A DNA stretch of 64,000 nt from Helicobacter cetorum (GTDB lineage Bacteria > Campylobacterota > Campylobacteria > Campylobacterales > Helicobacteraceae): contig NZ_FZMR01000002.1 of the NCBI RefSeq assembly GCF_900198405.1, positions 1 through 64,000 of the forward strand, written 5' to 3'. Under the pieces are notes generated by a model. The model was not told the origin of the DNA and did no database searches. It saw nothing but the letters and a program-made list of their open reading frames with translations. Numbering within the stretch: position 1 is the first letter of the stretch; the number at the start of each line of letters is the position of its first letter. The position numbers and the translations under genes were made by a program. Below are positions 8,909 to 16,972 of this stretch, piece after piece.

Positions 8909-9739
8909 CTACTCTTGTATCACACCATAAACCACACTAATGCCATTTTTTAAAATGATAGGATTTCTTGCATCGGTAATTTGAATAAAACGCACGCCAT
9001 CAAGCAGATTGATAGCGATTTCTTTTGTCTTATTTTTTTCGGCGATAACCTGAATGATTTTAAGGTTGCGGTCATAAAAAACAACTTTTGGTTGCCATAA
9101 AGGACTACTAGAATGTATGCTTAAACGGGCGTTTTGATTGACACTTAGCCAATACTTTCCGCTCGCCTCTTTTAATTCTATAGGCTCACTACCTACAAAA
9201 ATAGCTTTTGCATTTGGCAACTTAGCATTCTCTAAAGCAAAATCATATTCCCATTCTTTTAGAGACACTCGCCTAATATCCATAAAATTAAAGCCATGTT
9301 TTTTCATCGTATCAATTAAAATATTAGGGTCTAAAACATATTCGGTTTTAATCTCATAAGAAAAGGTGCTTGCCCCAGAAGAGCTTTGCATTTTAATCGG
9401 TAGAACATACGAATATCCCATCATGTTTAAAGAACTATTAATGCTTTTGGCAAATAAAATAGGGTTGCTTTGAGCCTTAAAAGTAACTTTTAAAACGCTT
9501 GGTTTATCAAAACTAAGCGATAAAAGCCCGTTTTCTTTTAAGGTATTAAGCAATTTGATTAAATCTACTTGACCTGATTTATAATAAGTATTACGATTTT
9601 TAAACAAGCGTTCCAAGAAGTGCTTGTTGATTTGATAAGCTCGCTCCCCCATTAAACTTTTAGCCCTAAGGTCTAAAGAATCTGCTTTTAAAAAAGCCCC
9701 CCCTATCATAAGGACTAAAAAAAGATGTTTATAAATCAT
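8909..9739 (-). CDS. Secreted protein of unknown function (HP0555-like)
   Basis: The 276-residue protein has a typical signal peptide (MIYKHLFLVLMIGGAFLKADS) and no further membrane segment, so it is probably periplasmic. I recognise no catalytic motif. The last quarter has a beta-rich pattern with 'FYDRNLKIIQVIAEKNK' and 'FIQITDARNPIIL'. Its ATG overlaps the stop of the preceding RodZ-like gene by 4 nt (ATGA), indicating translational coupling, so the two products may act together at the envelope. The gene order matches H. pylori HP0553-HP0555. Confidence 0.85.
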   Translation of the reverse strand: MIYKHLFLVLMIGGAFLKADSLDLRAKSLMGERAYQINKHFLERLFKNRNTYYKSGQVDLIKLLNTLKENGLLSLSFDKPSVLKVTFKAQSNPILFAKSINSSLNMMGYSYVLPIKMQSSSGASTFSYEIKTEYVLDPNILIDTMKKHGFNFMDIRRVSLKEWEYDFALENAKLPNAKAIFVGSEPIELKEASGKYWLSVNQNARLSIHSSSPLWQPKVVFYDRNLKIIQVIAEKNKTKEIAINLLDGVRFIQITDARNPIILKNGISVVYGVIQE

Positions 9740-10677
9740 TGCTGGAGCTTTTTGTATTGGCGATCATTAATTAATTCTAAGCCTTTTTGAGGCTCATAAG
9801 AAAAACGCTTGGTTTTATTATCGTTGTAAGCTCGTGATTCTTCGCCTAATTTTAACGAAAAATTCCCATGCCCAAAGCGTAGTAACAAACGATGCTTATT
9901 AGTCTCTAACAAATAAGTTTCTTTGAGAGTTTTTTGAAAAGAATTAGCTCTATCATCTAAATCAATTACTTCTACCCAAATATCTCTTTTAGGAGTAATA
10001 TAAATAATTTCAGGCTCTTCTTTTATGCTTTCTTTAGGACTTTGAGAGCTTTTTGAGGTGCTAGTATCGTCTTTAGCGTTTGTTTCTGTGGGGCTTATTT
10101 TTAAAGTTGTTTGAGGGGGATTATTTTCTTGAGTATGATTAGTTTGAGCATGTTCATTATGGTTGTGCATAGTAATAGCACAAATAAGAATGATTGCGAC
10201 GCCCAATAAAATCAACCATTTTAATTTTGATGGTTTTTTAGATGAGAGAGGGTTGGCTTGATTAATATTATAATCTAGCTCAATTTTATGGGTGCTAACA
10301 TTATCTTTAGTGCTTGTTTCTTGGTTAAAAGAATATGTTTTCACATCGCTTTTAAACACACAAATTCTATCATACTCTTTCATCCAAGCACTTAAATCTA
10401 CTTTATATTCTCTCTCTAAAATTTGTATAAACCCCTTAGCATGCACCCTTGATAAAGATTCATAACGCTTTTCTAATAAATGGCTTATATTGGTTGAAGA
10501 GAGTTTGGTGGTTTTAGAAATCTCTTGAACGCCAATATCTTTTAAAATTTGCAAGTTTTTATCTAGGGTATGACGCATTTCTTCTAAATTAGCATTATTT
10601 TTAGAGATATTAAAAATCTCATTAGAATTTTCTAAGTTTTCCAAAGTGTCTTGTTGGGCATTTTCTTGTTGTTGCAT
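9736..10677 (-). CDS. RodZ-like bitopic membrane protein (HP0554-like)
   Basis: The 313-residue protein has a cytoplasmic N-terminal part with a helix-turn-helix-like section (about 38-100: 'LKDIGVQEISKTTKLSSTNI', 'RVHAKGFIQILEREYKVDLS'). One transmembrane helix follows (about 153-170, 'LKWLILLGVAIILICAIT'), then a Thr/Ser/Pro-rich linker and a small C-terminal beta domain (about 220-313, 'RDIWVEVIDLDD'). That order (HTH, helix, linker, extracytoplasmic beta domain) is the layout of the cell-shape protein RodZ, which ties MreB to the wall machinery. The assignment is by architecture only. It sits 12 bp after rlmB and overlaps the next secreted-protein gene. Confidence 0.75.
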   Translation of the reverse strand: MQQQENAQQDTLENLENSNEIFNISKNNANLEEMRHTLDKNLQILKDIGVQEISKTTKLSSTNISHLLEKRYESLSRVHAKGFIQILEREYKVDLSAWMKEYDRICVFKSDVKTYSFNQETSTKDNVSTHKIELDYNINQANPLSSKKPSKLKWLILLGVAIILICAITMHNHNEHAQTNHTQENNPPQTTLKISPTETNAKDDTSTSKSSQSPKESIKEEPEIIYITPKRDIWVEVIDLDDRANSFQKTLKETYLLETNKHRLLLRFGHGNFSLKLGEESRAYNDNKTKRFSYEPQKGLELINDRQYKKLQQ

Positions 10678-10689
10678 TCAATTTACCAC

Positions 10690-11373
10690 CTAATTGATTT
10701 TATCCATTAAGATTCCTGCTGCCACACTCACATTGAGCGAATCAAAATCTCGTCGCATTTTTATCCTTAATACTGCATCCATTTTAGCAAGAATTTTTTT
10801 TGACAACCCTTCATGTTCGCTCCCCAAAAAAAGAGCACATTTTTCTTGGTCTAAATTTTCTGTTTGGCTAGAGCCTTGCATACTAGCACCTAAACATAAA
10901 AAACCACTCGTTTTTAATTCATTGATTAAATCTAGTGTATTAGGCACAATACTAAAAGGCAAATCATACATAAGCCCTAGACTTGAACGCACAATTCCTT
11001 CATAAGCAAATTCTCTAGCAAAGTCTAAGATAATGCCATCCATTCCTAAGCAATACGCACTCCTAAAAATCCCTCCGATATTACCCACATCAGTAATACC
11101 ACAAAGCACTAAAAGCTTTTCGCCTTTTTTGATTTCTTTTAATGAAGATGCCAAAGGCATTTCTACTTTGGCTAAAACCCCTTGATGATTCCCCCCCTTA
11201 GCAAGGGCTTGTGCTTTTTTATTATCCACTTTAATGATATTTGGGCATGCTTTTTTAAGGGCAAAAAAAAGTTTCTTGTCTATCTCTTTAGAAAGATAGA
11301 TTTCTTGCAACTTTTCTTTATGGGAGTTTAGAACATGTGAAATAACCTGCTTACCATAAATAACCGCTTGCAT
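10690..11373 (-). CDS. rlmB: SpoU-family rRNA 2'-O-methyltransferase (RlmB-like)
   Basis: Methylates a ribose in 23S rRNA using S-adenosylmethionine. The 227-residue protein has an N-terminal substrate-binding part (1-75) and a C-terminal SPOUT knot domain. Its three family motifs are visible: 'DVGNIGGIFRSA' (motif 1), 'CALFLGSEHEGLS' (motif 2) and 'KMRRDFDSLNVSVAAGI' (motif 3). Gly2251 of 23S rRNA is the RlmB target in E. coli; the target here is inferred. ATG 11373 has AAAAGGG upstream. It follows rsmI by 27 bp, so two rRNA methyltransferases are adjacent, as in H. pylori HP0552-HP0553. Confidence 0.92.
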   Translation of the reverse strand: MQAVIYGKQVISHVLNSHKEKLQEIYLSKEIDKKLFFALKKACPNIIKVDNKKAQALAKGGNHQGVLAKVEMPLASSLKEIKKGEKLLVLCGITDVGNIGGIFRSAYCLGMDGIILDFAREFAYEGIVRSSLGLMYDLPFSIVPNTLDLINELKTSGFLCLGASMQGSSQTENLDQEKCALFLGSEHEGLSKKILAKMDAVLRIKMRRDFDSLNVSVAAGILMDKIN

Positions 11374-11400
11374 ATTAAACCCTTTTTTAACACCTTACAT

Positions 11401-12261
11401 CTATTTATTTTGCTCTAACAAACGCCGCTGGTAAAGTTCTTTAGCGTTTTTATGCGTCATAACCGCCTCAATTTTAGCCTTAATTTTGGGGGGCAAATCC
11501 AACTCTAGCAAGCTAGATAACCCTAAAATAGGCTCAATATCTTTTTTATTTAAAAGCACCAAGACCCACTCCCCTTGAATATTGCACTTTTGCAACTGCG
11601 TAGCTACTTTGGAAACTTCTCCAAAATAATATTGCTGATGGAGTTTTGTAAGCTCCTTAGCAACAAACAAGTGCATGCCATCGGCTAAATCTGTTAAATC
11701 TTTTAAAGTCTCTAGCAATCTGTGCGGACTTTCGTAAAAAACAACAGGAGTTTTCTCTTCTAAAAACGCTAAAACATTTAAAATCTTAGCAATTCTTAAA
11801 CGCCTTTCTTTGCTCTTATGGGGTAAAAATCCTGCATAGAAAAACCGCCCCTCTAAAAATCCGCTCGCACAAAACGCTGTAATGAGTGCATTAGCCCCAG
11901 GTAAAACATCATATTTAATGTTATGTTTCAAAGCATAAGCTACCAAACTCATGCATGGGTCACTTAGACTTGGCATGCCCGCATCGCTCATTACGGCAAT
12001 TTCTCTTTCAAAAAAAGAAAGCTCCACTTGCTCTAAAAATTCTTGGTCATTATGCGAATGAAAAGCAATAAACTCTCTCTTTTTAGTGGCAATCTTAGGA
12101 AAAGAATTACAAATAATGGGGTTTTGTGCGAGCAAGTGCAACAATCTCTTGCTGACTCTTGTGTCTTCACACAACAAACACTCGCACCTTTCTAAAACTT
12201 CCAAAGTGCGTAGCGTAATGTCAGATAGATTGCCTATAGGAGTGGGCAAAAAATACAGCAC
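11401..12261 (-). CDS. rsmI: 16S rRNA 2'-O-ribose C1402 methyltransferase
   Basis: Methylates the ribose of C1402 in the ribosomal decoding centre. The 286-residue tetrapyrrole-methylase-fold protein begins MLYFLPTPIGNLSDIT and has 'EDTRVSKRLL', 'SDAGMPSLSDP', 'LPGANALITA' and 'FYESPHRLLETL', all diagnostic of RsmI. The start codon is GTG (12261-12259); the frame upstream is closed by TAA after eight codons without another start. There is no clear Shine-Dalgarno site. Instead a terminator-like hairpin ends exactly at this GTG, so expression probably depends on read-through from rpmE or on coupling. Confidence 0.95.
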   Translation of the reverse strand: MLYFLPTPIGNLSDITLRTLEVLERCECLLCEDTRVSKRLLHLLAQNPIICNSFPKIATKKREFIAFHSHNDQEFLEQVELSFFEREIAVMSDAGMPSLSDPCMSLVAYALKHNIKYDVLPGANALITAFCASGFLEGRFFYAGFLPHKSKERRLRIAKILNVLAFLEEKTPVVFYESPHRLLETLKDLTDLADGMHLFVAKELTKLHQQYYFGEVSKVATQLQKCNIQGEWVLVLLNKKDIEPILGLSSLLELDLPPKIKAKIEAVMTHKNAKELYQRRLLEQNK

Positions 12262-12280
12262 AAAAAAGCCACGCTTTTTT
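12262..12280 (-). terminator. Intrinsic terminator/attenuator between rpmE and rsmI
   Basis: On the minus strand AAAAAAGC GTG GCTTTTTT forms a perfect 8-bp stem with a 3-nt loop, and the T-run of the 3' arm abuts the GTG start of rsmI. Only 27 bp separate the rpmE stop from rsmI. It would terminate most transcripts after rpmE, leaving rsmI and rlmB on read-through. Confidence 0.65.
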
Positions 12281-12288
12281 ACAAAGAG

Positions 12289-12492
12289 TTACTTCAAATT
12301 GTAGCGTTGCTTAAACTTCTCTACTCTTCCTGCGGTATCAGCAATTTTATCACTGCCGGTATAGAAAGGGTGGCAAAAACTAGAAATATCAATACGCATT
12401 TCAGATTTGGTGCTTAACACCTCAATTTCTTTACCACTAGTTACACAAGTTACCTTGCAAGGGACATATTCTGGATGGATTCCTTTTTTCAT
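12289..12492 (-). CDS. rpmE: 50S ribosomal protein L31
   Basis: Small ribosomal protein bridging the two subunits. The 67-residue product has the family features 'GIHPEY', 'CKVTCVTSG', '[11 protein letters not shown]' and the basic tail 'RVEKFKQRY'. Three Cys (positions 12, 16, 39) are present, which suggests at least a partly zinc-binding form of L31. ATG 12492-12490 is preceded by AAGGAA. Two minus-strand promoters are visible upstream (-10 boxes at 12540-12535 and 12614-12609). Confidence 0.96.
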   Translation of the reverse strand: MKKGIHPEYVPCKVTCVTSGKEIEVLSTKSEMRIDISSFCHPFYTGSDKIADTAGRVEKFKQRYNLK

Positions 12493-12534
12493 TGGTTGTA
12501 TTCCTTAAGAGAAAATTAAAATCTAAAGCACTAT

Positions 12535-12540
12535 ATTATA
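12535..12540 (-). promoter_or_regulatory. Proximal rpmE promoter, -10 box
   Basis: TATAAT on the minus strand, in the context TTTTATAAT, with a predicted start near 12528 and a leader of about 36 nt containing AAGGAA before the rpmE ATG. It matches the sigma-80 -10 box of Helicobacter, which often has no clear -35. Confidence 0.6.
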
Positions 12541-12614
12541 AAACAACACTACTGCCTAAAATCAAAATATTTTTAAGATAGTGCTGTTTTTAAAACTTTA
12601 AGTTTTGGATTATA
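12541..12614 (-). ncRNA. Possible short RNA or rpmE leader attenuator
   Basis: An extended -10 (TGG-TATAAT, box at 12614-12609 on the minus strand) predicts a start near 12602. The first bases form AAAACTTAAAGTTTT, a self-complementary 7-bp stem. An 11-bp stem follows (AAACAGCACTA, 12589-12579, with TAGTGTTGTTT, 12551-12541, including one G-U pair) and then TTTTATAAT. The stem pairs better in minus-strand RNA than in plus-strand RNA, where one A-C mismatch remains. This could be a roughly 60-nt small RNA ending at the stem, or a conditional terminator in a long rpmE leader. The remainder of the rpmE-rho gap (12615-12876) shows no gene. Confidence 0.4.
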
Positions 12615-12704
12615 CCATTTTTAGTTCAAATTTGAGCGATTAGACATTTTCATTTGATTGTGTGAGCGAAAGAGCTTTAGATTATTTGACTTTTGTAAAA
12701 GTTT

Positions 12705-12710
12705 TATGAT
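12705..12710 (+). promoter_or_regulatory. Candidate rho promoter, -10 box
   Basis: TATGAT on the plus strand, preceded by TTGACT at only 13-bp spacing, so the -35 match is not convincing. A start near 12717 would give rho a leader of about 160 nt. A long leader would fit the known Rho-dependent autoregulation of rho in other bacteria, but this is inference. Confidence 0.35.
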
Positions 12711-12876
12711 AGCATGACAAAATCATTATGACTTCTATGTGGAAATAAACCACTTGGTATATTTTGATTATCTTTACAATATTAAAATTTAGAAATGCCT
12801 TGTTTTTGAATATTTCATCGGTATTAGCCATTGCGAAAACTCTTTATTATTTAACTTTGAAGGAAATAAACTTAAC

Positions 12877-14193
12877 ATGAACGAACAAACTCCAACCCAT
12901 AAGGGTTCGCATAAAGTCAAAACACACACGCCAGTAAGTGGGTATCGCATTGAAGATTTACGCACCTATCCTACTGAAAAGCTTTTAGAAATCGCTAACA
13001 AACTCAAAGTAGAAAACCCCCAAGAATTTAAACGCCAAGATTTGATGTTTGAAATTTTAAAAACCCAAGTAACTCAAGGTGGATACATTCTTTTTACCGG
13101 TATTTTAGAAATCATGAACGATGGGTATGGGTTTTTAAGGGGATTTGATGGGAGCTTTTCAGATGGACATAATGACGCTTATGTAAGTCCTGCTCAAATC
13201 AGACGCTTTGCTTTAAGAAATGGTGATATAGTAACTGGTCAAGTGCGTTCACCTAAAGAAAATGAAAAATATTACGCACTCTTAAAGATAGAGGCTGTTA
13301 ACTACTTGCCTTTAGATGAGATTAAAAATCGTCCTTTATTTGACAACCTAACCCCCCTATTTCCTAATGAACAAATCAAATTGGAATACGAGCCTACTAA
13401 AGTAACCGGTAGAATGCTAGATTTATTTAGCCCTATTGGTAAGGGTCAAAGAGCTTTAATTGTCGCCCCCCCAAGAACTGGTAAAACAGAACTCATGAAA
13501 GAACTCGCTCAAGGCATTACTTCTAATCATCCTGAAGTAGAGCTTATTATCCTTTTAGTAGATGAACGCCCTGAAGAAGTAACGGACATGCAACGAAGTG
13601 TTAAGGGTCAAGTCTTTAGCTCCACTTTTGATTTGCCTGCAAACAATCACATAAGAATCGCTGAATTAGTGCTAGAAAGAGCTAAAAGAAGAGTAGAAAT
13701 GGGTAAAGATGTCGTGATTTTATTAGATTCTATCACTCGTTTAGCAAGAGCCTATAATGCTGTAACCCCTTCAAGTGGTAAGGTCTTAAGTGGGGGCGTA
13801 GATGCCAACGCCTTGCACAGACCCAAGCGCTTTTTTGGAGCCGCAAGAAATATTGAAGAAGGCGGAAGCCTAACCATTATCGCCACCGCATTGATTGAAA
13901 CGGGCTCTAGAATGGACGAAGTGATTTTTGAGGAATTTAAAGGCACTGGAAATAGCGAAATTGTCTTAGCTAGAAACATTGCGGATAGACGCATTTATCC
14001 AGCCTTTGATATTTTAAAATCAGGCACAAGAAAAGATAATATTTTGCTTGGCAAAGAGCGTTTAACTAAAGTTTGGGTGTTAAGAAATGTGATGCAGCAA
14101 ATGGATGATGTAGAAGCCTTAAGTTTTGTATATTCTAAAATGCAACAAACCAAGGATAATGAAGAATTTTTACATTTAATGAATGAAAAATAA
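12877..14193 (+). CDS. rho: Transcription termination factor Rho
   Basis: Hexameric RNA helicase that ends transcription. The 438-residue protein has the N-terminal Rho domain, an RNA-binding cold-shock fold with '[12 protein letters not shown]', and the RecA-like ATPase with P-loop '[10 protein letters not shown]'. '[17 protein letters not shown]' and the secondary RNA-binding loop '[14 protein letters not shown]' are also present. Start [13 protein letters not shown] agrees with H. pylori Rho. AAGGA lies 12 nt upstream of ATG, a longer spacing than usual. It is followed 26 bp later by murI, as in H. pylori HP0550-HP0549. Confidence 0.98.
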   Translation: MNEQTPTHKGSHKVKTHTPVSGYRIEDLRTYPTEKLLEIANKLKVENPQEFKRQDLMFEILKTQVTQGGYILFTGILEIMNDGYGFLRGFDGSFSDGHNDAYVSPAQIRRFALRNGDIVTGQVRSPKENEKYYALLKIEAVNYLPLDEIKNRPLFDNLTPLFPNEQIKLEYEPTKVTGRMLDLFSPIGKGQRALIVAPPRTGKTELMKELAQGITSNHPEVELIILLVDERPEEVTDMQRSVKGQVFSSTFDLPANNHIRIAELVLERAKRRVEMGKDVVILLDSITRLARAYNAVTPSSGKVLSGGVDANALHRPKRFFGAARNIEEGGSLTIIATALIETGSRMDEVIFEEFKGTGNSEIVLARNIADRRIYPAFDILKSGTRKDNILLGKERLTKVWVLRNVMQQMDDVEALSFVYSKMQQTKDNEEFLHLMNEK

Positions 14194-14219
14194 AATCTTA
14201 TTGAACTAAAAATAGCATA

Positions 14220-14987
14220 ATGAAAATAGGCGTTTTTGATAGTGGTGTGGGTGGTTTTAGCGTTTTAAAAAGTCTTTTAAAAGCTCAACTTTTTAATGAA
14301 ATTATCTATTATGGCGATACTGCTAGAGTGCCTTATGGCACTAAAGACCCTACAACTATCAAACAATTTGGCTTAGAAGCTTTGGATTTTTTCAAGCCAC
14401 ACAAGATTGAGCTATTGATTGTGGCATGCAACACAGCGAGTGCTTTAGCTTTAAAGAAAATGCAAGAGCATTCAAAAATCCCTATTATAGGCGTGATTGA
14501 GCCAAGCATTTTAGCTATCAAACAACAAGTTAAAGATAAAAACGCTCCTATTTTAGTGCTAGGGACAAAAGCTACCATTCAGTCTAACGCTTATGATTAT
14601 GCCCTAAAACAACAAGGTTATTCTAATGTTTCTCATTTAGCCACTTCTCTTTTTGTGCCTTTGATTGAGGAAAATATCTTAGAGGGTGAGCTTTTAGAAA
14701 CGTGCATGCATTACTATTTTGCTCCATTAAGCGTTTTACCGAGAGCAATTATTTTAGGTTGTACGCATTTTCCTTTGATAGCCAAAAAAATTGAGAGCTA
14801 TTTTATGGAACATTTTACTCTTTCACACCCCCCCCTACTCATTCATTCTGGTGATGCTATTGTGCAATATTTAGAACATCAACATGACCTTAAAAAAAAT
14901 TTATATGAATTTCCTAAAATAGAATTTTTTGCTAGTGGCGATGTTAAATGGCTAGAAAAGCAAGCCAAAATTTGGCTTAAAGCTTGA
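14220..14987 (+). CDS. murI: Glutamate racemase
   Basis: Makes D-glutamate for peptidoglycan. The 255-residue protein carries both catalytic Cys motifs, 'VACNTASALAL' and 'ILGCTHFPLI', and the N-terminal 'GVFDSGVGGFSVL' plus 'YYGDTARVPYGTK'. No good Shine-Dalgarno precedes ATG 14220, so it may rely on re-initiation after rho, whose stop lies 26 nt upstream. In H. pylori the 3' end of this gene (glr, HP0549) is the right border of the cag pathogenicity island. Here the gene is complete and followed within 54 bp by convergent csd6, so no island is inserted. Confidence 0.97.
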   Translation: MKIGVFDSGVGGFSVLKSLLKAQLFNEIIYYGDTARVPYGTKDPTTIKQFGLEALDFFKPHKIELLIVACNTASALALKKMQEHSKIPIIGVIEPSILAIKQQVKDKNAPILVLGTKATIQSNAYDYALKQQGYSNVSHLATSLFVPLIEENILEGELLETCMHYYFAPLSVLPRAIILGCTHFPLIAKKIESYFMEHFTLSHPPLLIHSGDAIVQYLEHQHDLKKNLYEFPKIEFFASGDVKWLEKQAKIWLKA

Positions 14988-15023
14988 TATTCTATCTTTT
15001 ATATTTTTTAGAAAAGGCGAAAG

Positions 15024-15039
15024 AAAATCTTAAGATTTT
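15024..15039. terminator. Palindrome between convergent murI and csd6
   Basis: AAAATCTTAAGATTTT is a perfect 16-bp palindrome located between the stops of murI (plus) and csd6 (minus), with T/A runs on both sides. It may act as a weak bidirectional terminator. It also marks the junction where the cag island is found in H. pylori. Confidence 0.45.
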
Positions 15040-15041
15040 TC

Positions 15042-16037
15042 TCACTTTTCTACTAAGATAGACATCTCATTATCTTTAATCTCTACATACAATTCTTTTC
15101 TAGCATTAGAGGCATAAGAAACTTTTGAATCCTTAAACGCTTTATAATCTTGGTCAAATACCACATAAAACAAACGCTTATTTTCAGAATTAGGATAAGG
15201 GATAACATTGATAGAAAAGAATATAATTTCTTTTTTTTCATTCTTAGCGAACACACGCTTTTTATATTCTTTAAAAGCATTGATTTTCATACCATCATAG
15301 CGAGTGAAGTCTTTATCATAATAGCTTATATAATGTTCAAAATCCCCCTTAACCCAAGCATCTCTCCATTGATAGAGAGAGCTTAAAATAGTAGCTAATT
15401 CCCCTTTGGTGCTAGGCAAAAACTTATCTTCATAAGTAATCAAAAGAGCCTTGTTGCCTTTCAATAAATTATCATAAGAGCTTAAAATTTGATTTTCAAT
15501 CGCAATACAACCCTTAGTATTCAAATCGTTCCTATCGCCATTTAAGGGCATTCCATGCACCCAAATGCCATGCCCTGTGCGTTTTTTAATCGTGTCATAC
15601 AAATTAGGGTAATTAGTTACAAAAGCTAGAGGGCCATAATATTGGTCTAAATGCTCTAATTTCTGTGTGATACGATACACCCCAATAGGCGTGGCTAAAT
15701 CACCCTCTATCGCTTTATCACCTTTTTTAGAGCCTACAAGAGCCTTAGAGTCATTAATCTTTTTTAGCATGTTATTATGGACTTCATAAAGTCTTAAGCT
15801 AGGCTTAGACTTGTCTGCCACAAATAAAAACTGCTTGTTTTCATAATAACCAAAATCAGTGTCTTTATCTTTTAGTTCGTCCATCCAAAAAGACTTGTCT
15901 TCTAAATACGAATCAAGCTTTTTACCAACTGCTTGTAAGCCATGCTTTTGATAAAGATGAATAACCTCTAGCAAACGCCCATTGGCATTCAACAAGCATG
16001 CACCCCCTAAAGTCAAACAAAAAAGCATTTTTTTCAT
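15042..16037 (-). CDS. csd6: Periplasmic L,D-carboxypeptidase Csd6 (cell shape)
   Basis: Trims the terminal D-Ala of peptidoglycan tetrapeptides and influences helical shape and flagellin modification in H. pylori (HP0518). The 331-residue protein has a signal peptide ending near 'ACLLNANG'. A YkuD-type catalytic domain follows (about 60-215) with 'GHGIWVHGMPLNG' and the active-site Cys177 in 'NTKGCIAI'. The C-terminal part (about 220-331) matches the NTF2-like region described for Csd6. ATG 16037 is preceded by AAAGGA. It is the gene next to the vacant cag site. Confidence 0.94.
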   Translation of the reverse strand: MKKMLFCLTLGGACLLNANGRLLEVIHLYQKHGLQAVGKKLDSYLEDKSFWMDELKDKDTDFGYYENKQFLFVADKSKPSLRLYEVHNNMLKKINDSKALVGSKKGDKAIEGDLATPIGVYRITQKLEHLDQYYGPLAFVTNYPNLYDTIKKRTGHGIWVHGMPLNGDRNDLNTKGCIAIENQILSSYDNLLKGNKALLITYEDKFLPSTKGELATILSSLYQWRDAWVKGDFEHYISYYDKDFTRYDGMKINAFKEYKKRVFAKNEKKEIIFFSINVIPYPNSENKRLFYVVFDQDYKAFKDSKVSYASNARKELYVEIKDNEMSILVEK

Positions 16038-16069
16038 TATTGTTCCTTTAATAATAGATTATTTTATTT

Positions 16070-16972
16070 TTATTTCTCAAACGCATGGATATAACCTAGT
16101 TTTTGCAAACTCTTCTCTTCCTTACTCCATGATTTTTGAGCTATCACTTGTAAGTTTAAAAAAACTTTTTTTTCGCCTAATTCTTGCATTTTTAATCGTG
16201 CGTTTGTGCCTATTCTTTTAATATTAATCCCCCCTTTACCGATAACAATTTTTTTTTGACTTTCTTTTTCTACGATAATGTGTGCATACACCCTGTCTAT
16301 TCGCTCTTCTTCTATGAATTTATCTATAATAACATCGCTTTCATAAGGAATTTCATCGCTCAAAAATTTAAACAAACTCTCCCTAATAATTTCCTTATAA
16401 ATATCACGCATTTTTTCATCGCTCATTAAATCTTCTTCAAAAAGCCATTCACTAGGACTTAAATACTTACTAATACATTCTAAAAGCGTGTTTAAATTTT
16501 GAGATTTTTTCGCACTCAATGGCACAAGAGATAGAAATTGCGATGCATATCTTTGATAATCTTGTAATTTTTTTAAAACTTGCTTGTGAGTTGCTGTATC
16601 AATCTTACTTAAAGCAAGGATATGGGGTTTTTTACACAAATTCAAAAACTCTTCATAGCCCTTTAAATCATCATGTATAGATGCTAAAAAAACGCATAAT
16701 TCACAATCATTCATCGCTTTTAAAGCACTAGAAAGCATGCATTGATTAAGTAATTTTTCTTGATGATGAAGCCCTGGTGTGTCTAAAAAAATAATTTGAT
16801 TATGATAGCCTTCTTTATCTTCAAAAGGCACAATACATTTCATTAGCTTTCTTGTCGCATTAGCCTTATGTGAAACTAAAGCTAAATTAACATTAAGTAA
16901 AGTATTTAAAAGAGTGCTTTTCCCAGCATTTGGTTTGCCTACAAGAGCTACAAAGCCTGTTTTAGTTTTCAT
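16070..16972 (-). CDS. era: GTPase Era
   Basis: Ribosome-associated GTPase needed for 30S maturation and 16S rRNA 3'-end processing. The 300-residue protein has G1 '[13 protein letters not shown]', G3 'FLDTPGLH', G4 'LSKID' and a C-terminal KH domain containing '[15 protein letters not shown]'. ATG overlaps the hslU stop by 1 nt (TAATG), so translation is coupled. The order rplI-hslV-hslU-era-csd6 is that of H. pylori HP0514-HP0518. Confidence 0.97.
   Translation of the reverse strand: MKTKTGFVALVGKPNAGKSTLLNTLLNVNLALVSHKANATRKLMKCIVPFEDKEGYHNQIIFLDTPGLHHQEKLLNQCMLSSALKAMNDCELCVFLASIHDDLKGYEEFLNLCKKPHILALSKIDTATHKQVLKKLQDYQRYASQFLSLVPLSAKKSQNLNTLLECISKYLSPSEWLFEEDLMSDEKMRDIYKEIIRESLFKFLSDEIPYESDVIIDKFIEEERIDRVYAHIIVEKESQKKIVIGKGGINIKRIGTNARLKMQELGEKKVFLNLQVIAQKSWSKEEKSLQKLGYIHAFEK

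Noticed and set aside
14828-14835. C8 run in murI, and a similar C8 run in the dapC-like gene (24905-24912)
   Set aside because: Both are in frame in conserved, probably essential genes and are short; I do not regard them as contingency loci.
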